A stretch of DNA of 64,000 nt from Progne subis subis (GCA_022316685.1 JAKJHU010000628.1:62001-126000); one strand, 5' to 3'; positions 34,090 through 46,918 are shown, numbered from the stretch's first letter. Numbers and translations: made by a program. The notes: a model not told the origin generated them from the letters alone.

Positions 34090-34735
34090 GTCAGAGACAC
34101 AGACACCAGCTGAAGCAATAGTGTAATTTGCTACAGTGCAGAAGTGCAAAGAAAAATCCAAAGGATAAGCTAAGCAATTCACCTCATCACTGCTACAAAA
34201 GGTTGCCTCTAGTGATTAGAAAGATCCATCACCAGACACCCTTGTACTTTCTCCTTCATCCAGATGCCCTCATCAGATGCCTCCTTCATCCAGATGCTGC
34301 TGGGAAAGCTGTCCCAGCAAAGCCTGGAGAGCCACTGCCAGGAGCTGGGAAATCCTCCACTGCCTCCACCTTTGCCGGCCACGAGGCTTCTGCCTGTGCT
34401 GTGAGAACAGCCCAGCTGTGCCAGTGCTGAACGAGCAATCTGACAGAACTTCTGGAGCGGGAGATCTGATTGCATTCTCCTCTTGGTTTTCTCCCCGAGC
34501 CTGTCCAGGGCTCCAGGAGGAACCAAGGCCAGATGTGGCCTTGTCTGGTTTCTTAACGCTGAAAGGTAAAGATGTGTTTCCCCAATGAATGAATGCACAG
34601 ATCCTGTTGATAGTAATACTTGGTTAAGGAGCAGATACATCCAACACTTGTTGGAAGGGTCACCTAGAGGGCAAATTTAGCTCAGGGCCCGTTGTTCAGG
34701 CCTCAGTCAGGGCCCTTGTTCAGGCCTCCTCTTCA
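34090..34735. repeat. Dispersed repeat shared with 58905-59585
   Basis: Collinear but diverged similarity to 58905-59585 includes AAAGATCCATCACCAG, AGCTGTCCCAGC, CTTGTCTGG and TTCAGGCCTCA. The solo LTR at 33680 is inserted at or near its left edge. The family is unidentified, probably an old LTR. Confidence 0.7.
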
Positions 34736-34995
34736 GTTTTGTGGTGCACATCAATGCCCTGGAAAGCTGGAAAGAAACAAATCCCTCTTGAGCACATTTC
34801 AGAGCAGGACCAGGATTAGCCCTGCACGGCTGGGCCAGGGCCAGGAGCAGAAGGCCAGCAGCCTTCATTTGCCCAGAGGCAGCCGTCCAGACCAAGAAGG
34901 TCACTGGTGCCCAGGGCTGAGGTACCCAAAGCTGCCTCCCTGGTGTGCAGCTCTGCAGAGCCCATGGAGCGCAGGGCCTGGGCAGCTGTAAGGGT

Positions 34996-35400
34996 CTTCA
35001 TTTACTGCAACTGGGTAAAAACACCAATTAATGTTGAGGGTTTAGTATTTATTCTTCTTCTGTGGGAGGGAGAGGATTAGGAGAAAAAAAGCAAAATAGG
35101 CTTAAGCTTAAAAGTGAACAAAAATAGTTTTATGAACACACTAAAGAATGGGAAAAAAAGTTGAGAAAAAGAAAACTTAAACTAAAACAGAATGACACTT
35201 TAGAACAGTCTTTTCTCCCCTTACAAACGTATAACTTTCTTACTCAACAACACAGAAAGACACAACTTGTGATTTTCAGTCAGTTTCACTATTTAGACAA
35301 AATCACTCATTACTTTATCAGAAGAGTCTCTCTAGAGAGTTCATGCAGATGCTTGCTACAACACAAAATAATCCAGTGGCTCTTCAATGTCACACATCTG
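34996..35400. repeat. Dispersed repeat shared with 57090-57525 and 44575-45110
   Basis: Shares AACACCAATTAATG, TTTAGTATTTATTCT, CTTAAGCTTAAAA, TTTTCAGTCAGTTTCACT and CAAAATA(A/G)TCCAGTG in order with the 57-kb copy, and with the 45-kb copy in reverse complement. The other copies begin TGTAATGGTTTTA, suggesting an LTR. This copy is truncated on the left. Confidence 0.75.
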
Positions 35401-35560
35401 CCACTGCCCCGTTTGTGCCCCCTGTGATGGTGGGGCGGGGCCGAGTGCTGGTGCCCCCCTGCCTGCAGCAGATCCAGCGCTGAGGGGAGTTCAGAGGCTC
35501 CCTTGGCATTTGGGGACCCCTGGGATTGGCGGCACCCCTGGCGGGGGTGCTGGGGCTGGA
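35400..35560. repeat. Unit shared with 8130-8290, inverted
   Basis: Reverse complement match to the unit downstream of the MHC class I relic, here between a dispersed repeat and a minisatellite. Confidence 0.6.
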
Positions 35561-35604
35561 GGGGCGGGATGGCCGGGAAAGGGGTTCGGGGTCCCGGTGC
35601 TTGG

Positions 35605-36368
35605 AAGTGGCTGCTTCCCAGTGTGAGCCCAGTTGCTTCACCCCATGTGGTTCCATTTTCCCCAGCACTCCCAGTATGAGCCCAGTCATGCCCTATTGTG
35701 ATGCAGTTTGCCCCCAGCATGGTCCCAGTTGCTCCCATTTTCATCCAGTGTGCTCCTATTTCTCCTAGTTGCTCCTAGCATAGCCCCAGTCACTCCCAGT
35801 ACTATCTCAGTATGAGTCCAGTACAATCCTAGTTTCTACCAGCAGGGCCCCCAGTCACTCACCCTTGCCCCCAGTTTCCCCCAGCGTAGTCCCAGTTCCT
35901 CCCAGCACATTCCCAGTGGCTCCCAGTGTGGTCCCAGTCACCAGCTTGCATGGTCTCAGGCACTCCCAGTATATCCAGTTGCCCTGAACATTCTCATAGT
36001 CATTGCCAGGCACTCCCAGTACCTCAGCATGGTTCAGTGTCCCCCAGTTTTATCCAGTCACTGCCAGGTACATCCCAGTTGTCACCAGCATGCAGCCCAG
36101 TTTCTCCCAGTGTGAGCACAGCTGGCTCCCAGCATGGTCTGGCAGCTCCCAGTAACACCAGTCAGGGTCCCATCAGTCCCACTATAATTCCAGCATGATT
36201 GTAGCCACTCCCAGTATTTTCCAGTCACTTACAGAAAGTCCCAGTCACTCCCAGTATGATGCCAGTGACCCCCAGTGTGATCCCAGTTGCTCCCTGTAAA
36301 TAACAGTATGACCACAATAGCCTCCAGGACGATCCTCATGGCTCCCAGTCTCTCCCAGTTATATCAAG
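35605..36368. repeat. CCCAGT-rich minisatellite
   Basis: Reverse-oriented relative of the ACTGGGA array, with units such as CACTCCCAGTATGATCCCAGT. It forms the left flank of provirus 2. Confidence 0.85.
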
Positions 36369-37253
36369 TGTCACGATCCGCTCGTACAAGCGGGGGTCGT
36401 GATGGTTCGTTTTCCTGATCTCAGAGTGCAAAACACAACACAGAGGGGATTCAGCATTAAAACAAATGCACCTTTTAGTGATTGACCATAGCAAATGCGA
36501 TAGAGGGATTAAGAGTGAGAGAAAGAGATAGAAATAGAGAAAGAGATAGAGGAAAGGGGGGATATAGCTACCCAAACGTGGAGACAGAGTCCTCAGTGGT
36601 CCGGTCGATGGGTCTGCCTGTCACGTCAGGGAGAGTCTTTCCAAATCTCTGGTTAACCTCAGGGGTTTTTATTATAGTCCTCCATCACGGGGGGAACAGG
36701 TAAATCTATTGAAGCCACCGAGAGGGAGCAGGTAGTCCATGTTCTTAGCAGTAAGTGAGAGCCATTGTCTTCTTGGTCCAACGATCACGCCTCCAGGTAA
36801 ACATCTCGCTTTGGTTAAGTCAGCCCCCACCCCCTGTATTAGGGTTGTCGGGGTCTCATGTCTCAGTCCTTGAGAGGGGCTTCATATAGGGGTCTCAATC
36901 TCAGTCCTTTCAAGGGGGTTTGATCTCTGTCTGTCACGGTGGTTGCAAAGCAGATGAAGGATTTTCCGTGGGGGACCACCAAAGTTACCCCAGAAAGTTC
37001 CCTTGGCCAAGAGGTGGGGAAATTCATAGGCTATTGTCGTGAAGCAGGGAGCGTGAAGCAGGTGTAATCTTCAGGTACAGAACTACCATTACACTGCTCA
37101 AAGCCAGTGTACTGTGGCGTGGTGACACAGGAAAATGCCCCTGCAGACGATTGGCAAGCATCCACCTCGAGCAGGCCAGAACTGCAGTGGGGTCCTCGGG
37201 GTCCTTATGACGATCGTGGGGCAAATGAGGGGAACTTCAGACAGACTCTTACA
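36369..37253 (-). repeat. 3' LTR of provirus 2
   Basis: This 885-base LTR of the same family has the terminal hairpin and the AATAAA and TATA-like elements. Its GA tract is degenerate (about 36513-36550). Confidence 0.88.
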
Positions 37254-37569
37254 TCACCCCATGACTCACGATTGTCTTCAAGAGATCTTCTTCAGCAGGG
37301 TTCCGTAGTGGCGTTGCGAAGTCTTCAGGACTCATCAACGTTGGTAGTATATCCGAGAAGCAGAGGTAGTATGTAGAGAGGGAGAAAAAGAAGGAAAAGG
37401 AAAAGTAGAAAAGGAAAAAGTAAGAGTAATTAATTCAGATTATCAAACAAATCACAATAATCAAAACAATAAAAACAATCAGTATTAATTAAAATAATTC
37501 TTTCATAACAAATCCACAAAAATCAAAAGTAATTTTCAGAAGATTACAAAAGGAAATAATTTCAAAATA

Positions 37570-39466
37570 TACATTCAAATTTTATAATCGCCTTGTGTCA
37601 ATAGTCTTGGGGATGTTTATAGGGGAGAGGATATCTGCCAGGTTATGAGCATTAATTATGGACGTCAACTGTGTTAACCGTTTCATCATTCTCCAATTCA
37701 TAATGAATAAGATTGCTGGAAAAAGAAAACCAATTAAAACTAAAATCAAGAGGACAATTATAGGATGACACAATTTGTTCAAGGCACTTGTGGCAGTAGG
37801 TGACCACCCAAAAAGAGTATCCCACCACCTGTGCTCGACATCTTTTCTTACCCTTTCTATAACACGAGGTATTTCTTTCACAATATGATGAACAGTTATC
37901 AGGGTTTTCTGCCCATCTTTCTTGATCTTTTTTCAAAATTTCTATTAAGTCCTGGTGAAGCAACAATTGCTTTACCAAAGTTAGGTTCATTCCAATGGGA
38001 GTAGTTGATAGTTTGTTAATCAATGTATAATTTGATTGCAAAAGGTAATGAGAAGTAACTGGAGCTTTATAAGAAAAATCACATCCTGTAATTTTAGTAA
38101 AATTGCAAGCACAGAAGTTTGAATGATTTTTAGTGTCTACTATCATGTTTTCTACAAATACCATATCACAAATAGTTATAAAGCATGCACAAGCCATTGC
38201 CTATATATATAAGGACTGTTCCAGGGCCTTGTTAGGGATGAATTTCAAAATGACAGATATTTTGCTCTGTATTCCAGGCAAATATCTTGGGCTATAATTG
38301 CATTACTTTCACAGATAAATCCTTGTTGTTCTCAGACAATAAAGGATTCTAAGTTAACAGTTTGCCATTTCTCACCAATCTGACGGGCCCATTCCCTATG
38401 CTCGGAAGGATAGAGAATAGCTCCATCATATTCAATCCTAATGCAATGATAGGGAATATCAAATGTACTGAAGCATTTTCGTATGGTTAACACAAAAGCT
38501 GTAGCCGTGTTTGTAACTGGGAGTTGTAAGTAAATTCACTAAGTTCCACCAGGATGGAATTCTCTTTCAAAGTCAGTGGCATTGTCCCAAATTATTTTCC
38601 AAATTTCAGTAGGAAAGTGCCTTCTTCACCTTCTCTTATAATAGAGGCAGCAACTGACTGCATCCACAATTGAGCTTTGATACAGCTGAGGGCCAAAGAA
38701 ACATTGTTTTGTGTAGCATTGAGTGCATTCAATTACCAATTTATGATCTTTTACATTTACCTTTTCCCAATTTGGTAATATGTTTGATAACAACCACTGA
38801 TGTGTTCCCAAAGCAATAAGGACGACTGTAGTGGTTGTTGTAATTTAGTCAAATCTCTAGTTGTGGCAGCCAATTATTCATTAATACTTCTGAATCAATA
38901 CTATTTAGAATTCCCAATCCTGTTCCAATAACATTGGTTATTTCTCTTAATGTCCAGGGCCAAGCATAACCGGTGGTTAGGGTAGGAGTGGTGGTGGTAT
39001 GAGCTGTAGCTAGATTGGGCTGTGATATTTATTTTAAACTTGAAAGAAAGCCCTTCAGTATTTTTGGCCCAGAGACAAACTACCTTCTACTGTTTGTGGT
39101 AGTGTGAAATTGTTCCAACAGTCTTGTATGCTTGGATGTGTGCAGACCTCTTGGTGCTTATATGTTTGGTTTGTCCGAACACTGATTGAAGATTGCCTTA
39201 CTATAGGTGGTTCTATTAATCATTCGGCACCCTATACTAATTTTTTTCCCCCACTATCCCTGGAAGCTGCCAGGTTTTTTGGTTTTTCCCCATTCCTGCC
39301 TAGTGTATATCTGATTTTCATGCATAACAAGATTTGATAGGTTTAAATCTTCCACATTTCCATGGATCCAGGTAGAGTGAACAAAAGCTTGGGACCAAGG
39401 CCATTCCGAAAAATTCTGGCCATGGGGTTGTGCTAGGATACAGGAAAGTATCACTAGTTTTATCAT
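37570..39466 (-). pseudogene. env: env of provirus 2, heavily frameshifted
   Basis: It begins at an intact ATG (39466) with a signal peptide, then directly a single surface domain (EWPWSQAF ... VMHENQIYTRQEW). The peptide between signal and domain resembles that before domain 1 of provirus 1, while the domain body resembles domain 2. A deletion near 38955 removes the region that in provirus 1 contains the basic cleavage cluster. Many small indels follow. The in-frame TGA seen in provirus 1 recurs near 38339, followed by the anchor and tail, which end near 37585. Confidence 0.75.
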
Positions 39467-39742
39467 GGTTCAGATGGTCTTTAATGTCCCTCGGAGCTCT
39501 CCTGTGAAAAGCAAACACAACAAATCTGCCACTAAGAGGCAGAAGATTAGAATGATGGAATTGTCCAGCGTGTAATTTATCTGATGCTCTTTCCCTAGAG
39601 CATCAAAGACTAACCATGCATATTATTCAGAGGGATTTTCAGCACTAGGGGTACTGCCCCTACAGTAGGGAGGTCCACCAAGCAGGTTGTCCAGGGTAAT
39701 GTGCAGGATTCTTAGGATCATCAGGTCCCTGTGGTGAGGGAA

Positions 39743-40708
39743 TTATGCTTGGAGGTGTAGGGCAAAAAGCAGTGACTTGTGGCACCCATTTACTGCCCAT
39801 TTATCATTCACACCTTTCACAGCTTCTTCAGTTATTGAGAAGATGTTACAGTAATGTTCCATCTGAGCATACCACTTTCTTACTGAGGCCCCCTGGGCCA
39901 CCCCGTCAGGTGGGGGGGTCCCAGTAGTGACTGTTTTAATAACTTTGAAAGGGCCTTGCAAGACAATTGGTTGTTGTTGTGCAACCTTCTCCACTTCTAT
40001 GAGAGCTAAGCTAACCACAAACAATCCTTTTTCCCAGGTAGTATATCTTTTTTCAGCATCTTTGAAACTATGGGAATAAAAACCAGCAGATCTCATCAGA
40101 CCCTCAGGACCATGCTGCCATATGTGTACGGATAGCCCTGAGGAGGCAAATCCCCATTCTACCTGGAAAGGGTCTGTAGGGTGAATAGGGCCCAGGGCTT
40201 GATGAGCTGTTACTTCAAAAATCAGCAAGTGCATTGCTTCCTCCTGAGAAGGGATCCAATCCCATTTCACCCCTTTCCTCAGCAAACCATAAAGGGGCCT
40301 AGCAATTATTGAGAAATCTGGAATGTGTTTTCTCCAGAACACTAATAGTCCTAGGACTTGCTGAAGATCTTTCCTGTGTTCAGGCATTTTAATCTGATCT
40401 AAAGAGGTTAGGATATCCGGTGGAATACATGTCATACCTCCTTTCCACCAAATTCCCAAAAACTTCACTTCCTGGGAAGGTTTTTGGATTTTTTCAGAGG
40501 GAATCTGTAAATTCAGGCTTTCTAAGTGAGAGATTATTTTCTGTTGGACATCTCCCACTTCTTCTATTTCATCTCCTCCCACAAGGATATCATCAATGTA
40601 TTGATAGACAGCTACATTGTGACCTATGGGTATATTTTCCAAACTCTTGGGCATCCTGAGCTAGGGTGAGGGAATGTTTGTACCCTTGGGAAAGCCTAAT
40701 AAAAGTGT
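39743..40708 (-). pseudogene. pol: Partial reverse transcriptase/RNase H of provirus 2
   Basis: The frame holds the YIDD catalytic motif and the thumb and connection region (LGLLVFWRKHIPDFS), then stops being collinear after EEAVK and jumps to integrase C-terminal sequence (WAVNGC). Protease, the N-terminal reverse transcriptase fingers, the RNase H catalytic core and the integrase core are missing. The left junction joins gag to GYKHS just upstream. Confidence 0.8.
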
Positions 40709-41956
40709 CCTCCGGGGTTTTTACACGTCCATACTTTTTACTGTAATTAATGAGATCTGCGGCAAGCTGACTCCCAGTCCAAACTTTATGATCACTGACA
40801 GATGAATCAGATTGAGAAGCTGGCAGCTGAGAGGGGGTTGAATATGGAGCAAACCCAGGATCGGTAGATCCAGTTTGGTTGCTTGGGTTTCCAAGGAATC
40901 TATCCAGCCTTTCCACAGGACCTAATGCCATTATGGTCTTTTGTAAAGTGATTGCTGTAGGTTTGAGTGATTCTGGAAGCCCCGAATTAAAGGGGTCATG
41001 AGTTCTGGTTTCACTGGTAATTGCATCGGGATTCAAAACCAGGAACCAATTTCTTTTCATGGATCATTTGCAGACAGGCGGCTTTTTGAACGCTTTCTAG
41101 GAGTTGGTCAGGGGTAGTAGCTATGGCTAAGGGGTCTCCCCTTTCCAGAGGATTTATTCCCCCGTCCAAAAAGCCGCGCGCTGTGTTAGGGACCAAGCGT
41201 CACAGCTTATCAACCTGTTGTTAAGAAAACTCCATGTCCCCAGTATCCATTAGCCTCGTGTTCAGTTAATTTAATTTGGTCTCCACCAGTGAGGGACACT
41301 CGGAAGACATACTCTGTCTCTGATTCTTGTGGGAGGCGGCTGTATTCCTTTTTTAGCTTAGCCAATTCAGTAGCGCTGTATGGTATATGTTTGGTTGTGA
41401 TATGTGGCTCAATATCTTCATCATTTATGTAATTGTATTCTGTTTTAACCAAGGGTCTCAAGTGAGGACAGCAGATTTCCCCGCAGTTTTTGACTGCTTC
41501 AAGTTCCTTATGGGGATAAATTTGTTTAATGTGAGGAGTTTCCTTCTCCTCTGTTTCCATAGAGGAATCAACATTATAGGAGTTTTTAACATGTTCCTCT
41601 CTAAGGGCAGCTCTCAGGTGCATAGATCTCATTCCTTTCTTCATTTAATTGTTTTTGCAAAATTTCAACTAGGTTTTGAAGGGAGTCTATTATAGCTTTT
41701 TCCTCACTTCTTCGCTTAAAGCGACTTTCTACAGCTGCTGAAAGACAGGCTCCCAAAACTGAGCAGAGGATACTTTTGTTTTTGCCCAGTTTAAATCTTG
41801 TTTCATGTTGTAAAGAGCATACTCTATCAACAATGTTTTCCAAATTAAACCAATTACTTTGTGCCCATTCTTCTCCTCCGGAGAAGGCTTGGCATTGTGT
41901 TTAGCAAGTAATGCATAAAATGCAGCTTTGTATTTTGTACTAAGATTTTCAGTCAT
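40709..41956 (-). pseudogene. gag: gag of provirus 2, frameshifted
   Basis: It starts at ATG 41956 (MTENLSTKYK). Frames shift near 41875, 41625 and 41200, and again near 41035. It is closely similar to gag of provirus 1 and has sense codons where provirus 1 has its two stops. It ends abruptly after GRVKTPE, at the deletion into reverse transcriptase. Confidence 0.8.
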
Positions 41957-41961
41957 TTTGT

Positions 41962-42400
41962 GAAGGGATCAAACCACAACAGGGAGGAAATACTTAGTTA
42001 CACACATACACAGCTCGGCTGTGTCTCCCTTCGCTTCCCTGAGTGGGTGAAGAGACAAAATCTGCCTGGGAGGCCCTGCTTAGTTTCTTCAGGTTGTCCC
42101 TTCCTTCCCAGACAGTCCAAATTCACACACATACAAAACAGTTTAAAAATGCAGCTTAGCCTTTTGCACTAAGGTTCTTAGAAATTTTATGAAGGGATCA
42201 GAACCACAACAGGGAGGTACCACTTAGTTACACACACACACAGCTCGGCTGTGTCTCCCTTCGCTTCCCTGAGTGGGTGAAGAGACAAAATCTGCCTGGG
42301 AGGCCCTGCTTAGTTTCTTCAGGTTGTCCCTTCCTTCCCAGACAGTCCAGAGACACACAAACACACAAAACAGTTTCCCCTTTTTGCACTAAGAGATCTT
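41962..42400 (-). repeat. Two tandem leader repeats in provirus 2
   Basis: Units begin at about 41962 and 42191 (period near 229), each with GAAGGGATCA and TCTGCCTGGGAGGCC, homologous to the three units of provirus 1. Confidence 0.88.
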
Positions 42401-42634
42401 TTGTGAAAATTCTGAAGACAGAACCCTCAATTGAGTATGGGGGTGCTTATCACTTAGGCGTGTGCAGTTTGCGGGAAATTCGAGTCGCCCCCCTTGCTTT
42501 CTAGCTCTGTTCAACCCTTTCGGGAATGACAGGCTAGGTGCGGCTGGAGCGAAACGTCCTTCCCCTACTACAGACTACACACAACCCTGCAAACCCCTCC
42601 GTCTATCAGAATCCTGTCCGTGACGCCAATTTAA

Positions 42635-42776
42635 TGTCACGATCCGCTCGGACGAGCGGGGGTCGTGATGGTTCGTTTTCTGATCTCAGAGTGCAAAACA
42701 CAACACAGAGGGGATTTCAGCATTAAAACAATGCACCTTTTATTGATTGACCATAGCAAATGCGATAGAAGGATTA

Positions 42777-42814
<38 letters not shown>

Positions 42815-43505
42815 GAAAGGGGGGATATAGCTACCAAACGTGGAGACAGAGTCCTCGTGGTCCAGTTGATGGGTCCGCCTGTCACGTCGGGGAAAGGCGC
42901 CCTCCAAATCTCTGGTTAACTCAGGGGTTTTTATTATAGTCCTCAGTCACGGGGGGAACAGGTAAAGTGTTGAAGCTCCCGAGGGGGAACAGGTAGTTCA
43001 TGTTCTTAGCAGTAAGCGAGAGCCATTGTCTTCTTGGTCCAACGATCACAGCCTCCAGGCAAACATCTCGCTTGCGTTAAGTCAGCCCCACCCCCAGTAT
43101 TGGGGTTGTCGGGGTCTGATGTCTCAGTCCTTGAGAGGGGCTTCATATAGGGGTCTCAATCTCAGTCCTTGCAAGGGGGTTTTGATCTCTGTCACGGTGG
43201 TTGCAGAGCAGATGAAGGATTTTCTGTGAGGGACCACCAAAGTTACCCCAGAAAGTTCCCTTGGCCAAGAGGTGGGGAAATTCCTAGGCTATTGTCGTGA
43301 AGCAGGGACTGTGAAGCAGGTGTAATCTTCGGGTACAGAACTGCCATTACACTGCTCAAAGCCAGTGTACTGTGGCGTGGTGACACAGGAAAATGCAGAC
43401 GATTGGCAAGCATCCACCTCGAGCAGGCCAGAACTGCAGTGGGGTCCTCAGGGTCCTTATGACGATCGTGAGGCAAATGAAGGGAACTTCAGACAGACTC
43501 TTACA
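42635..43505 (-). repeat. 5' LTR of provirus 2
   Basis: This 871-base LTR has a GA microsatellite at about 42780-42808. Its hairpin arm reads GCTCGGACGAGC, a variant relative to the 3' LTR (GCTCGTACAAGC). Confidence 0.88.
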
Positions 43506-43827
43506 GAGGTGCACCTTGGGAGTCCCCCTCATCTCCATATTGGGTGGTACTTCATGGAGGGTGGTTGGTCTCTGGGCGGGCTCTGGGCAGTGCCTCTTGA
43601 CTGATGGACAGCTGGGGTGCAGCTGATGGCAGGCAGGCAGTGTCAGTGTCTCGGTGGGCGTAGACATGTGGTGTTGCTGACTCAACGGGCCAATCAGGGA
43701 GCAGTGGCTACTTAACATGGGATAGGATAAGGGGAAACTGGGACTGAACAATGGAGTCTAGGGGCCTAGCTCGGAATGAGGTAAGGAGAAATACACAACC
43801 TTAGGGATTAAACTGGGGTCTGGGGTA
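43506..43827. other. Unique flank of provirus 2
   Basis: No gene is recognised. Unlike the left flank there is no minisatellite here. Confidence 0.45.
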
Positions 43828-44570
43828 CTGTCCTGGTTTGGAAACAAATTTGGGGGAAAACCCCTGTATAGGATCCCTCTGGGAAGCAAACCCAAGTGGC
43901 CCCTCCCTCTAACTAGTCCGGAAAAAAAAAAACCTTTGTGGAGAAAAGTGGAAAAAACTATTTTACTAAACAAACAAAGGGTATACAAGTATAAAGAATG
44001 AATAATATGAAACAATAAAACCTCTCGTTCTGGAGTGAGATGGCAAATTGAGAAAGTCCTTGCCGTGGGTGGAGCTCGGCTCTCTCTCAGTCTCTCCTCA
44101 GTCCCAGTCCCTCCGGCGCTGCTGGAAAATGCCGAGGTCCAGGCCCCGGTGGGCTGCAGGTGCAGCCCCCAGTGCTCCCCTGGGTTTTCAGTCCAGAGCA
44201 GGTTTAAACAGTTCCAAGAAAAAAGAAAGAAAAAACAGTCCAGGGAACTTCTCTGCCCTAGCTAGCTGAAACTAGCTAAAAGCAAAAAGATCTCTGTCCT
44301 GCAGTCTCTCCAAGCCTCCACTGAACACCCTGTCCGGAGAAGAATGTGGAGCAGTCAGGCAGTTTTCTTAAAACAAACTCCGCGCTTCTCCTTGCTCTTA
44401 GAACCAGTCTTAAAGGCACAGGACTCAATATACAGAGTTCAAACAGAACAGACGATTGGGATACAAGCATCATAAAGTTACCCTAGGACAGGTACACAGA
44501 ACAGATAACAGAGACAGATAACATCAATACATAAAACTGGTAACAAGAACAAGTAACAAACAACTATCCA
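43828..44570 (-). repeat. Probable LTR, TGTCCTGGTTTGG type
   Basis: Begins TGTCCTGGTTTGGAAAC, with A-rich and AATAAA-containing sequence and a GC-rich centre, like common songbird ERV LTRs. The right boundary is unclear and merges with the next repeat. Orientation is tentative. Confidence 0.4.
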
Positions 44571-44574
44571 ACTT

Positions 44575-45110
44575 AACACCAACTCTTAATACTCTGCACT
44601 TTTTTAATTTTATTCCTCACAGGTGGAACAGCACAATCTGCAAAAACTCCAAGCAGCTGCAGATTTGTGACATTGAGAGCCCCAGGACTGTTTTTGTCTT
44701 GTGGCGAATGTGTCCATAAGACTCTAGAGAGACTCCTCTCCCAAAGTGATGAAAGATTATGTTTAAATGGTGAAACTGACTGAAAATCACAGCTTGTGTC
44801 TATGTTGTTTGTAAGAAAGTTAACAGTTTGTAAGGGAAGGAAGAGTGCTTGGAAGTTGCATTTTGGTTTTTTTTTTGGGGTTTTTTTTCCCATTTTTTCT
44901 TTTCTTGTCTTTTCCATTCTTTTAGTGTGTGTTTAAAAAAAAAAAATGTTTTTTAAGCTTGATCCTGCTTTGTTTCTCCTGATCCTCTCCCACAAAAAGA
45001 GAGTAAACACTAAGACCACTACACTAAATTTAGCAAACAAAATTTGACAAACGTGTAGTCACTACATTAATTAGTGTTTCAGCCCCGTTTTAACTAAAAC
45101 CATTACACCT
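44575..45110 (-). repeat. Dispersed repeat, reverse copy
   Basis: Reverse complement relative of 34996-35400 and 57090-57525. On the minus strand it begins TGTAATGGTTTTAG at about 45108. Probably an LTR. Confidence 0.7.
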
Positions 45111-45987
45111 TCCTATGGAAAAGAACTGTCCTTCTTGTCCAGGTGCCCATGGCCACAATTGGGATTCCACCTCCAGCATTGCCTGTTGTGAGAGACTGGA
45201 GGAGATTGTTGGCTGGAAACATTTTGTGTAGGGGGGGAGGAAGGGGCAGGTCCAGCCTTGTCCTGCCCTGAAACCCCAGCACTGCCCTGCCCTGTAACCC
45301 CAATCCCCCCAGAGCCTCTATCCCAGCCCAGCAGTGTCTGCCAATCCCTGGCACACCAAAGGCAATGCTCCACAGCCACCTCTGCAGCCCCCAGCCCAGC
45401 TCCTGAGAGACCAAGTGACCCAAAGTCCCTCCTGGGGGAAGGGCCCAGGAAGACCATGGGGTATTCAAGGCTGACCACAAGGCAAGCACACATCTTGACC
45501 CCACCTCCTCTTGGAATTTCTGTCTGAACACAGCCGGAATCCAGGAATTGGTAGCTCTGTGTGTGTGTGTGCTTCTGTGTATCTTACTTGTCTTTTTTTC
45601 TGCATCTTCCTCTTCTAATTCTCTCCCTTTGCAAACGTTGAGTAACTTAAATTGAACAGGTTTAGACTTTGTGATATTCAATGGGCCAATTTATAATGCT
45701 CTCAGAAGTGCTTTTTGTTGATTGAATATTGTATTAAACCTTTTGCCAGAGTTTCTCTGATTTTCTAAAGTTGCCAGTAAAGTCTGTTTTGTTGTTTTGA
45801 GCTCCTGAAAATCTCTTGTTGCTATTTCTCCAGTGCATCCAACTCAGAGTACAAAAACAATTGTAATTCCTTTTTAATGTCTAAGTAAGAGAGTTTTTTG
45901 GGGGATGGGGGTCAGGGTTTGTCTGTCCTGCTTGGCACAGCCCAGGCAGGGCTTTCACAGCCACATTGCACACTCCATTTCCCACCT
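45111..45987. other. Intergenic, nothing recognised
   Basis: A 192-codon open frame on the minus strand has no recognisable domain; its Gly/Leu-rich composition looks incidental. A GT microsatellite lies near 45558-45572. Confidence 0.4.
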
Positions 45988-46476
45988 GCACCTGCTGGTG
46001 CCTCTGAGTTCTGCTTGCCCAGCCCCAGGGACGCTCCCCTTGTCTGCCCATTCCCCCACGGTCTCTGGGCAGGGATGGCCTCAGTGGGGGCTGCTGACAG
46101 CCTCAGACACTTGGAGGCTGCTGCTGGATTTGACTTCTCCAGAAGCTTGTTCAGCCTTCAGCTGTTCAGTGTCCCAGGGCTCATTAACATTCAGAACACC
46201 TTAAGAGCCAAGCCTCTGGGAATAATTTGATTTAGGTTTTCAAATTTTGTGGAAAATTAACCAACTTCAGAAGTGTATTAAAAGTGAATATATTGTATTA
46301 CAAAATACTTAGAAAATATTTTTATGTCTGGTGCAGTTTTTTTTTTCCTGATAATGCCTTGATATGTGCAATCTCCAGTTGACACTGAATCCAAGTATAT
46401 TCCTAATGCAGTTTTGTATAGATATGAAAATCAAGACCCTTTACGTCTGACAATCAATCAGACTCTGTCCTTACTC
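45988..46476. repeat. Dispersed repeat, copy 2 of 3
   Basis: Close match to 1-483, see that entry. Confidence 0.8.
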
Positions 46477-46918
46477 CCATTGCACCATTTCCCCCATCCA
46501 AGCCCTGGGACTCAGAGCAGCCTTGTGCAGATCTGAGCTCCCTCCACCCCAGGCTGGACCTGCAGGTTTCAGCTCCTTGGCTCCAACTCCCAACCTGCTT
46601 CCCTTGGAGAAGGAGCTGTCCGAGACACAGAGGGATGTTAATTCCTTGTCAGTGACAAAACACCAAGGGAAGGCACAGCTCCATCAAATGCAAAAGTCAT
46701 TCTTCTCCCTGGCTCTGCCCTGCACCTGATCCCCACAGCCTGTCCTGTTTCCTTCATCCCTCCACGGCCAGGGACTTTCTGGGACGAGGGAGCTCTGCTC
46801 TGGCTATGGAGGGAGGTCCAAGTGTATCCACTGGAGTGGGAACCACAACTCATCAGGTTTGTGTCCTTAGAAGGACCAGGAACTGGTGAGACTCAGAGGC
46901 ACAGAAAGGTTTCTCTTC

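Larger units (their letters stand above)
36369..43505 (-). mobile_element. ERVL-like provirus 2, internally deleted
   Basis: This is a 7137-base provirus of the same family: LTRs 36369-37253 and 42635-43505, leader with two repeats, gag, part of reverse transcriptase and RNase H, and env. Large deletions join gag to reverse transcriptase near 40705 and RNase H to the integrase C-terminus near 39825, and remove the env cleavage region near 38955. The flanks differ (TCAAG left, GAGGT right), so no target duplication remains, which suggests recombination after insertion. Confidence 0.88.

Noticed and set aside
34090..34735. Possible coding gene shared with 58.9 kb.
   Set aside because: Similarity extends through stops and indels equally in all frames, so it is repeat DNA.
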